Below, in pieces: positions 1 through 4,544 of a stretch of DNA of 7,133 nt. The DNA comes from an uncultured Eubacteriales bacterium (lineage in GTDB: Bacteria; Bacillota; Clostridia; Lachnospirales; Anaerotignaceae): contig URLB01000103.1 of the NCBI GenBank assembly GCA_900548595.1, positions 1-7,133 of the forward strand. The letters run 5' to 3'. Below the pieces are notes generated by a model. It saw nothing but the letters and a program-made list of their open reading frames with translations, did no database searches and had not been told where the DNA came from. Numbering within the stretch: the stretch's first letter is position 1; each line of letters opens with the position of its first letter. Both the position numbers and the translations under genes were made by a program.

Positions 1-426
1 AAGCCCGACGCCACCGATGAAGAGGTAATTGCGGCAGCAAAAGCGTCCCATGCAGACAGCTTTATAAGAAGGCTTCCAAACGGTTACGACACTTTTATTA
101 CGGAAGACGGAGGAAGTCTGTCGCAGGGTCAAAAACAGCTTTTGTGTATTACAAGAGTTATGCTGTGCCTTCCTCCCATGCTGATACTTGATGAAGCCAC
201 ATCTTCAATAGATACCAGAACCGAACTTAAAATACAGCATGCTTTCTCCCAAATGATGGAAGGACGAACAAGCTTTATTATAGCGCACCGTCTTTCGACA
301 ATCCAAGACGCCGATATGATACTTGTTATGAAAGACGGCCATATAATAGAATGCGGCAAGCATGAAGAACTTTTAAAACAAAACGGTTTTTATACTTCAC
401 TATATAACAGTCAGTTTTCAGCATAA
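1..426 (+). CDS. ABC exporter ATP-binding domain, C-terminal fragment (5' end outside window)
   Basis: This is the last 141 codons of an ABC transporter ATPase domain; the reading frame is open from base 1, so the membrane domain and Walker A lie upstream of the window. Visible in order are the signature motif LSQGQ (about residues 40-44 of the fragment), Walker B MLILDEATSSID with the catalytic Glu present, and the switch-histidine motif IIAHRLST. It ends with the usual GKHEELL segment and a short tail. The signature LSQGQ rather than LSGGQ, with an intact Walker B Glu, is typical of the catalytically competent subunit of heterodimeric multidrug or lipid exporters of the TM287/288 and BmrCD type. 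From that I infer that a partner half-transporter gene lies just upstream. It would act in the cytoplasmic membrane as an ATP-driven exporter. The substrate cannot be read from this fragment. Confidence is high for the family and moderate for the heterodimeric type. Confidence 0.95.
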   Translation, partial: KPDATDEEVIAAAKASHADSFIRRLPNGYDTFITEDGGSLSQGQKQLLCITRVMLCLPPMLILDEATSSIDTRTELKIQHAFSQMMEGRTSFIIAHRLSTIQDADMILVMKDGHIIECGKHEELLKQNGFYTSLYNSQFSA

Positions 427-430
427 ACTC

Positions 431-463
431 AAAAAGCCGCGGATTTAACATCCGCGGCTTTTT
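431..463. terminator. Bidirectional rho-independent terminator
   Basis: A perfect 14-bp inverted repeat (431-444 and 450-463; arm AAAAAGCCGCGGAT) has a 5-nt loop. The GC-rich core is flanked by A5 on one side and T5 on the other, so it forms a stem with a U-tract on both strands. It lies 4 bp past the ABC exporter stop and 12 bp past the SLH gene stop, and so serves both convergent genes. Confidence 0.93.
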
Positions 464-475
464 ACCGTCTTTTTA

Positions 476-1216
476 TCAAAGATTATAAAACACCATAAAA
501 TTCCTTATTATCTGCGCTATCTCCGCTCTGCTGGCAATTCCCTTAGGATCAAGTTTATTATCTTCTTTTCCGCTGATAATTTGGTTTTTAAGCGCCCACT
601 GCATCGGTCCGCCGGCGTATCCGCTTACGTCAGCATAATCTTTATATGCAAGCAGCTCTATGCCGTTTGTTTCCATATTTCCGAAGTTTTTATACTTCGC
701 ATAGTTATATAATATAGACACAAGCTGCTCTCTTGTTACATAATCTTCAGGACCGAAAAGTCCTCCGCCGTATCCTTTCATTATACCGGTTTCTGAACAC
801 CATGCCACTGCGTCTGCGTACCACGCATCTTCTTTTACATCAAAATAAGACCAATAAACCTTTCTGGGGTCATTTTCTATATTTTTCATAATTAAAGCTA
901 TCATACCTCTTGTTGCCGAATCATTAGGGCTGAATTCCGTCTCGGAAGTTCCGCTCATAATCCCACGTTCGGTAACAAAATTTACGGAATCAAAATACCA
1001 TGCGTCATTTTCAATATCCGAAAACTTGCTTTCTTCTTCCGTTTCGGTGTTATCTGTTTCCGTATTTTCTTCTGTACCTTCGTCTTTATTTTCTTCTGTA
1101 TTTTCTTCGGTTATGGTATTATCTTTATTTTCACTGTCAATTTTTTCGGCAATTGCCGTAAATGAAGTTACAGTCATTGTAAATATAAGAACAACCGCAA
1201 ATATTTTCTTTTTCAT
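476..1216 (-). CDS. Secreted S-layer homology (SLH) domain protein
   Basis: The protein has 246 residues. It starts with a signal peptide (MKKK, a hydrophobic stretch, then a likely signal peptidase I cut after about residue 23, AIA/E). A low-complexity acidic linker rich in E, T, N and D follows (about 24-63). Three SLH repeats follow: about 65-110 (FSDI...WYFDSVNF...TRGMIALI), 125-173 (YFDV...WYADAVAW...TREQLVSIL) and 193-240 (YKDY...GPMQWAL...SRAEIAQII). SLH triplets bind pyruvylated secondary cell-wall polymers and hold proteins on the outside of Gram-positive cells. There is no enzyme or adhesion domain, so the protein is an anchor plus a charged spacer. A TTG one codon upstream (1219) could start the frame, but it would sit 1 nt from the GGGAGG ribosome binding site (1221-1226), so I use the ATG at 1216. 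Its own function is unknown. Confidence 0.9.
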   Translation of the reverse strand: MKKKIFAVVLIFTMTVTSFTAIAEKIDSENKDNTITEENTEENKDEGTEENTETDNTETEEESKFSDIENDAWYFDSVNFVTERGIMSGTSETEFSPNDSATRGMIALIMKNIENDPRKVYWSYFDVKEDAWYADAVAWCSETGIMKGYGGGLFGPEDYVTREQLVSILYNYAKYKNFGNMETNGIELLAYKDYADVSGYAGGPMQWALKNQIISGKEDNKLDPKGIASRAEIAQIIRNFMVFYNL

Positions 1217-1242
1217 CAAACCTCCCGCCTTCCGTTTTATTA

Positions 1243-1271
1243 TTTTTACTTAGTAAAAAAATTATCGTCAA
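1243..1271 (-). promoter_or_regulatory. Putative promoter of the SLH gene, with a dyad over the -10
   Basis: Read on the minus strand, a -35 TTGACG (1271-1266) is followed after 17 nt by a weak -10 TAAAAA (1248-1243). The -10 lies inside a near-perfect dyad, TTTTTACT-T-AGTAAAAA (1243-1259, 8-bp arms around one base), which could be an operator or just AT-rich sequence. An alternative pair on the same strand is TTGATT, 16 nt, TATATT just upstream. The promoter position is therefore uncertain. Confidence 0.35.
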
Positions 1272-1419
1272 TATAACTTTACTTCTTTATAAATCAAATA
1301 CCGGCTTTTTTATTAAAAGTACGCTTAAAGTATACATAAATCATTTCAATCCTACAACCTTTTTAAATATTTCGTAAGAAATAAAAAAGACTTGTTTTGT
1401 AATAAATAATTATGTTCTC

Positions 1420-1435
1420 AGTATTTATAAATACT
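1420..1435. repeat. Perfect 16-bp palindrome in the intergenic region
   Basis: AGTATTTATAAATACT reads the same on both strands. It has no spacer and is not followed by a U-tract on either strand, so it is not a standard terminator. On the minus strand it directly overlaps an AAGGAG sequence that has no ATG at a useful distance. It could be an operator for a dimeric regulator. It is long for chance even at this base composition, but low-complexity AT palindromes are common. Confidence 0.5.
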
Positions 1436-1458
1436 CCTTTGCATTCGGTAAACTAAAT

Positions 1459-1488
1459 TTAACCAATCTCATTAAAAAGTTTTATCAT
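1459..1488 (-). CDS. Candidate nine-codon ORF with a strong ribosome binding site
   Basis: An ATG at 1488 opens a short frame, MIKLFNEIG, then a stop. It is preceded by AAGGAGAT with an 8-nt gap, one of the better ribosome binding sites in the window. It could be a leader peptide, a tiny peptide gene or the start of a decayed gene. Translation past the stop shows nothing recognisable and no promoter is clear. Existence as a real gene is doubtful; it is listed because the ribosome binding site is unexplained. Confidence 0.15.
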   Translation of the reverse strand: MIKLFNEIG

Positions 1489-1561
1489 AGTCTAATCTCC
1501 TTCCTTATAGCTTTCTTCTATGCTTTTATTTTTACATAATTTCGTATAAAAAACATACATA

Positions 1562-1599
1562 ACAAACGGGTACAGTAATAATATTCTGTACCCGTTTGT
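1562..1599 (-). terminator. Hairpin terminator of the SSB-like gene
   Basis: A perfect 14-bp inverted repeat (1562-1575 and 1586-1599; arm ACAAACGGGTACAG) has a 10-nt loop. It starts 37 bp past the SSB-like stop. On the minus strand the stem is followed by TTATGTATG and only then a run of T, so the U-tract is offset. Termination is likely but less typical than at the other sites. Confidence 0.7.
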
Positions 1600-1635
1600 A
1601 TTATAAAATCTATTCATTCAACAAAACTATAATCA

Positions 1636-2265
1636 TCAGCGCCTGTCTATAAGGTCTATTTTTGATATAGAGACTTCGTAAGCTGTTCTTTCTTCTATCT
1701 CATCATTCTCCAACTTTTTTTGATAATTCCTTGACTGTACCCTGCCCCAAATTTCAATATTATTCCCAACCTCCAAACCTCCTGCAAACTTTGCGTTTCT
1801 ACCCCACGCAATACACGGAATATAATCACTTTTTCCATAACTTCTGTTAACGGCTATTAATAAATCCGTAATTTCTCTGCCAAAAGGAGTTGTCCTGTAC
1901 ACAGGCGTTTTACAAATAAATCCGTTCAAAAATATTTCATTGGGATTTGCCAAAATATCTTCACCGATCTCTATCTCTTTTGCGAACGTAGTCAATATAA
2001 GCTTATTCTTTTTTGATGAATAATGATTATAGCTCCTCATCTGCCCCATTACGTTTACAGTCATTCCTCTTTTCAGACTGTTTATGTCAATAAGTCTTTC
2101 CGACACAGTTACGGGCAATATGTCCTCGTTGTCACTGAGTCTTTTTACCTCCGTTTTAAATATATAAAAGCCTTCCCCATATACCTCGTGGCTGAATACA
2201 CATTCCTCCGAAATAACGCCGGATAAACAAACATAGTTATTCTCTGCCATTTTGCTGTTTTCCAT
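1636..2265 (-). CDS. Single-stranded DNA-binding protein-like, tandem OB-fold
   Basis: The protein has 209 residues from the chosen start. The C-terminal half (about 110-207) has the pattern of an SSB/PriB OB-fold: FLNGFICKTPVYR, an AVNR strand, IPCIAWGRNA, a GNNIEIWGRVQSR strand, then a closing strand EVSISKIDLI. The N-terminal half (about 11-98: YVCLSGVISEECVFSHEV, then a KRGMTVNVMGQM strand) looks like a second, more divergent OB-fold. Canonical SSB has one OB-fold and a flexible tail ending in an acidic DDDIPF-type tip that recruits repair proteins; this protein has neither tail nor tip, ending IDRR. It probably binds single-stranded nucleic acid as an accessory to the main SSB, but this is inferred from the fold. 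A longer frame starts at 2286, but that ATG lies right at the predicted transcription start and has no good ribosome binding site. The ATG at 2265 has GAGGGG 9 nt upstream. Confidence 0.8.
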   Translation of the reverse strand: MENSKMAENNYVCLSGVISEECVFSHEVYGEGFYIFKTEVKRLSDNEDILPVTVSERLIDINSLKRGMTVNVMGQMRSYNHYSSKKNKLILTTFAKEIEIGEDILANPNEIFLNGFICKTPVYRTTPFGREITDLLIAVNRSYGKSDYIPCIAWGRNAKFAGGLEVGNNIEIWGRVQSRNYQKKLENDEIEERTAYEVSISKIDLIDRR

Positions 2266-2274
2266 TATGTTTTT

Positions 2275-2280
2275 CCCCTC
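2275..2280 (-). promoter_or_regulatory. Ribosome binding site that decides the SSB-like start
   Basis: GAGGGG on the minus strand lies 9 nt before the ATG at 2265. It falls inside the first codons of the longer frame that begins at 2286, so it only makes sense as the initiation signal for 2265. Confidence 0.7.
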
Positions 2281-2293
2281 TTTCATTTGCCTG

Positions 2294-2299
2294 ATTATA
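2294..2299 (-). promoter_or_regulatory. Consensus -10 box of the SSB-like gene
   Basis: A perfect TATAAT on the minus strand predicts transcription from about 2287. The -35 side is weak: GTGAAT at 17 nt or TTGGTG at 20 nt. The box sits in the 79-bp gap after the upstream Mur-like gene, for which no terminator is visible here, so readthrough from that gene is also possible. Confidence 0.55.
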
Positions 2300-2344
2300 A
2301 ACTACTAATTTATTTTATTCACCAAATGAGATTTAAGAACCTAA

Positions 2345-2938
2345 TCAGGAAAACAGCAGTCCGTCCGTAACACTTTCTGCTATATCTGTCGCAATCGCCG
2401 CCGTTATTATAAGCAAAACGTCTGAAAGCGGATATTTTCCGCGCACGTTCACTCCAAATTCCTGCGGTTCTATATACTTTCCGGAAACAGTTCTTATTGT
2501 GCGCTGTATACAGCACTGAATTTTTTCTCTTCCGTTTTTGTATTCACTGATTGCAGAAAAAGTTACAGACGCATTACTGTTTATACCGCATGTTATTATA
2601 TTTACATTTTCAGGCAAAATATATGGGAATATCGAACAGTCATCGGCATTTATTATGGCATATCCATTCGGTTTTATATTTTTCATTTTAGAAAGAATCT
2701 TTTTCTTATCAATATTATTGAAAATCAAAATATCAAACTTTAATATTCCGTAACTGTCTGTTTTAGATATAAATACATCCTTACATAATCTCTCGGCCTC
2801 CGCTAAACAGGATCCTATATCCGAAGCCGCTCTGCTTCCGCAGTATAGATATACAGAGTAACCGTCTTCAATATACCTATTTTCAATCTGCCTTATAAAG
2901 TTTTCGCTGACATCTCCCACTATTCCGATACAAATCAT
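2345..2938 (-). CDS. Mur ligase-like protein lacking the ATP-binding P-loop
   Basis: The protein has 197 residues, with no signal peptide or membrane segment. Three stretches recall Mur-type ligases (MurC-F, FolC): GYAIINADD at 92-100, like the vlNaDd motif; NVNIITCGINSNASVTFSAI at 111-130, like the 'vitfG' segment; and FGVNVRGKYPLSDVLLIITA at 161-180, like the 'pG-hNv-NalaA' helix that ends the central domain. Its N-terminus (GIVGDVSENFI) sits where active enzymes have GTNGKT, and the Gly-Lys-Thr is absent. The C-terminal ligase domain is also missing (active Mur ligases exceed 400 residues). It is therefore probably not an active ATP-dependent ligase and may be a binding or regulatory relative. 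The start ATG has GGGGG 7 nt upstream. It lies 47 bp after the manganese catalase on the same strand and may be co-transcribed. The family call rests on motifs read by eye. Confidence 0.6.
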   Translation of the reverse strand: MICIGIVGDVSENFIRQIENRYIEDGYSVYLYCGSRAASDIGSCLAEAERLCKDVFISKTDSYGILKFDILIFNNIDKKKILSKMKNIKPNGYAIINADDCSIFPYILPENVNIITCGINSNASVTFSAISEYKNGREKIQCCIQRTIRTVSGKYIEPQEFGVNVRGKYPLSDVLLIITAAIATDIAESVTDGLLFS

Positions 2939-2964
2939 AAGAAACCCCCGTTTGCAGTTATGTA

Positions 2965-2982
2965 AAGGGGCAAAAGCCCCTT
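2965..2982 (-). terminator. Weak hairpin after the manganese catalase gene
   Basis: A 7-bp stem (AAGGGGC, AAAA loop, GCCCCTT) starts 3 bp past the catalase stop. On the minus strand it is followed by TACATAAC, not a run of T. It may be a partial terminator or a 3'-end stabiliser that lets some transcription continue into the Mur-like gene. Confidence 0.45.
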
Positions 2983-2985
2983 ATA

Positions 2986-3651
2986 TCACTTAAATTCAGG
3001 CGCCTTTACTCTTATTTCTTCAGGACTTTTTGTTGAAGACGGTGAAGACATATTAAAGTACATTCTTGCAGCTTTTGTTGTTCCGAAATCTCTGTTAGAA
3101 CCGGAATCCATCACCTTATTAAATGCGTCTCTGAACATTTGGTTATGCGCTTCTTCTCTGTTTAAAAGGAAATCAATGGTATCGCGTACCTTTTTGTCTC
3201 CTATCTGTCTGTACAGATGTTCGTACACAACTTTCGCTCTTTGCTCGGACGCTATATTAGACAGAAGATCCGCACACAAGTCTCCCGTTACGGTAACATA
3301 ATCGGCAGTCCATGAATATCCTGAAGAATTTATAAGTCCGGGACTAAGTCCGAGAATTGTATGGGACTGTATTTCACCTGCATTTACCTCATAACAATCA
3401 ACATTATGTCCGTTAAGCAGATTTATTGTTTCCGCTACCATTTCCATGTGTCCGAGTTCCTCAGCGGCTATATCCATAAATAAATCTTTTATTTCTTTAT
3501 CTTTTATTCTAAAACTCTGAGACATATACTGCATGGCCGCTTTCAATTCGCCGTTTCCTCCGCCAAGCTGTTCCTGTAAAATAACGGCATACTGAGGATT
3601 GGGCTTCTCAACCTCTACAGGATGAAAAAGTTTTTTCTCATGAAAAAACAT
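2986..3651 (-). CDS. Manganese-containing catalase, CotJC-like
   Basis: The protein has 221 residues and is a ferritin-like four-helix-bundle enzyme that breaks hydrogen peroxide into water and oxygen with a di-manganese centre. Expected ligands are all present and spaced as in the Lactobacillus plantarum enzyme: Glu35 (GELKAAMQYMSQ), Glu65 and His68 (AAEELGHMEM), Glu136 (SEQRAKVVYEHLY) and His169 (REEAHNQMF), with Glu166 as the second-shell residue. The N-terminal HPVEVEKPNPQYAVILQEQL segment is typical of the CotJC/YdbD group. It is shorter than full manganese catalases (about 270 residues) and longer than Bacillus CotJC (about 190), a spore-coat protein. No signal peptide is seen, so it acts in the cytoplasm or is assembled on the spore. 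AAAGGGTGG lies 6 nt before the ATG. The gene is divergent from the Spo0A-like regulator. Family certain; spore location inferred. Confidence 0.93.
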   Translation of the reverse strand: MFFHEKKLFHPVEVEKPNPQYAVILQEQLGGGNGELKAAMQYMSQSFRIKDKEIKDLFMDIAAEELGHMEMVAETINLLNGHNVDCYEVNAGEIQSHTILGLSPGLINSSGYSWTADYVTVTGDLCADLLSNIASEQRAKVVYEHLYRQIGDKKVRDTIDFLLNREEAHNQMFRDAFNKVMDSGSNRDFGTTKAARMYFNMSSPSSTKSPEEIRVKAPEFK

Positions 3652-3689
3652 AAATAACCACCCTTTCTTATATAATTTGACTGCAACAT

Positions 3690-3718
3690 TAGTATGTGTA
3701 CCGACTGCAAATTTATAC
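3690..3718 (-). promoter_or_regulatory. Possible sporulation-type (sigma-G or sigma-E like) promoter of the catalase
   Basis: On the minus strand, GTATA (3718-3714) is followed after 17 nt by CATACTA (3696-3690). This fits the forespore sigma-G pattern as known from Bacillus (-35 like GHATA, 17-18 nt, CATnnTA). It also partly fits sigma-E (CATACAnT with a -35 closer by two bases). Transcription would start near 3683, giving a leader of about 32 nt with the ribosome binding site in place. No good sigma-A pair was found for this gene. The motif is short, so a chance match in AT-rich DNA is possible. Confidence 0.4.
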
Positions 3719-3838
3719 TTACTAATCTTTGCTTTATGCTTTTATCCCGTAACCCACAAAAATCTATATATTTTTGTTTTTCAGAAAGCAAAAACCTCTA
3801 TATGAAAACCTATATTTTCGCCTTTTATCGTTATAATA

Positions 3839-3879
3839 CGACATTTTTGTCGACAAGATTTTCCACAAAATTCTATATT
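3839..3879 (+). promoter_or_regulatory. Putative promoter and operator of the Spo0A-like gene
   Basis: A -35-like TCGACA (3850-3855) is followed after 18 nt by TATATT (3874-3879). Over the -35 lies a perfect 10-bp palindrome, TTGTCGACAA (3847-3856), with an extra inverted copy of its half, CGACA, at 3839-3843. The Spo0A box is usually written TGnCGAA; TGTCGAC matches 6 of 7 positions on both strands. A second -10 candidate, TATAAT, lies just upstream (3832-3837) without a clear -35. Promoter assignment is moderate. Autoregulation through the palindrome is inferred. Confidence 0.45.
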
Positions 3880-3942
3880 TTTATGTATTTAATCAAAATT
3901 TGTATTAAAATGTAGGTAACTACTTTCTCAGGAGGTCGTTTT

Positions 3943-4473
3943 ATGGAAAGAACGGAAAATACTATAACTCTTATAATTAAAGTGAAAAAGACCGATGAGG
4001 CTAAAAAGACAGTTGAAAGACTTATGTTAGATGAAAGTATTATATCCATTATGTCGGAAAACGATGAACTTATAAAAAATGCAGCATCTGAAAAAATTAC
4101 AAACGTCTACAGAAACAACAGCAACTTTAAGCAAGAAGCTCTTTCTCTGTTGATGAGAAAGCTTAATTTTCTTCCGAGTCATAGCGGATTTCATTACTTT
4201 CTTACCGCTGTGGAATATAAAGTCTCATGTCCTATGCAGGAGCTTGGCATTACTAAATATATTTATCCTTATGTAGCTAAAGTCCATAGTTCCACACCTG
4301 CCAGAGTTGAACGCTGCATGAGAAAAGCAATAGATCATGCATGGAATTGCAATGGAGATGTTCTTTTTCAGGAACTCACTTCATGTAATCTCGGTAAAAA
4401 GCCTACAAACTCTCAGTTTATCTCCCTTATAGCAGAATACATAATCGAGCACCGTTCCGAATTTTACTATTAA
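3943..4473 (+). CDS. Receiver-less Spo0A C-terminal domain protein
   Basis: The protein has 176 residues. From about 62 to 172 it matches the Spo0A DNA-binding domain: EALSLLMRKLNFLPSHSGFHYFLTA, a central ELGITKYIYPYVAK, the recognition-helix region TPARVERCMRKAIDHAW (118-134), and KPTNSQFISLIAEYI near the end. Glu123, Arg124 and Arg127 line up with the Spo0A residues known to touch the 0A box. Spo0A itself is about 265 residues with a phosphorylated receiver domain; here only about 60 residues precede the DNA-binding part. They look like a strand (ITLIIKVK), a helix and another strand, with no phospho-acceptor Asp pattern. It probably binds 0A-like sites without phosphorelay control, as a modifier of sporulation or stationary-phase genes; this is inference. 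AGGAGG lies 7 nt before the ATG. The gene stands alone, divergent from the catalase. Confidence 0.88.
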   Translation: MERTENTITLIIKVKKTDEAKKTVERLMLDESIISIMSENDELIKNAASEKITNVYRNNSNFKQEALSLLMRKLNFLPSHSGFHYFLTAVEYKVSCPMQELGITKYIYPYVAKVHSSTPARVERCMRKAIDHAWNCNGDVLFQELTSCNLGKKPTNSQFISLIAEYIIEHRSEFYY

Positions 4474-4488
4474 AATACAGCTCCATAT

Positions 4489-4540
4489 AAAAAGCCATGA
4501 AATAACTAACTTTACAGTTGATTATATTTCATGGCTTTTT
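4489..4540. terminator. Bidirectional rho-independent terminator
   Basis: A perfect 16-bp inverted repeat (4489-4504 and 4525-4540; core GCCATGAAATA) has a 20-nt loop, with A5 and T5 at the outer ends so that both strands end in a U-tract. It lies between the convergent Spo0A-like and rqcH genes, 15 bp after one stop and 4 bp after the other. Confidence 0.92.
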
Positions 4541-4544
4541 TAAT

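Larger units (their letters stand above)
1217..1635. other. Intergenic region without a convincing gene
   Basis: About 420 bp of very AT-rich sequence lies between the SLH gene and the SSB-like gene. It contains the SLH ribosome binding site and putative promoter, a perfect 16-bp palindrome (1420-1435), a nine-codon minus-strand ORF with a good ribosome binding site (1459-1488) and a hairpin terminator (1562-1599). Reading the minus strand past the mini-ORF meets stops at about the rate expected by chance, so I see no clear gene remnant. No tRNA-like or riboswitch-like fold was recognised by eye. Confidence 0.6.

Noticed and set aside
293..301. Perfect Spo0A-box match (TTGTCGAAA on the minus strand)
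   Set aside because: It encodes the conserved HRLST switch-histidine motif of the ABC ATPase, far from any promoter, so the match is explained by coding constraint.
1026..1253. Plus-strand frame rich in Ser and Val, opposite the SLH gene
   Set aside because: It is the reverse complement of the acidic repeat linker and signal peptide of the SLH protein; its regularity comes from that low-complexity coding sequence, and it has no ribosome binding site.
2319..2516. Minus-strand 65-codon frame overlapping the end of the Mur-like gene
   Set aside because: It is out of frame within the longer, motif-bearing gene and has no domain of its own.
3756..3777. AT-only hairpin (ACAAAAAT arms) followed by a T-run in the divergent intergenic region
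   Set aside because: The stem lacks a GC core and no gene ends nearby, so a terminator or riboswitch call is not supported.
3694..3915. Plus-strand 73-codon frame between the catalase and the Spo0A-like gene
   Set aside because: Its composition is that of AT-rich non-coding DNA (many Phe, Tyr, Ile), it has no ribosome binding site and it spans the likely promoters of both flanking genes.
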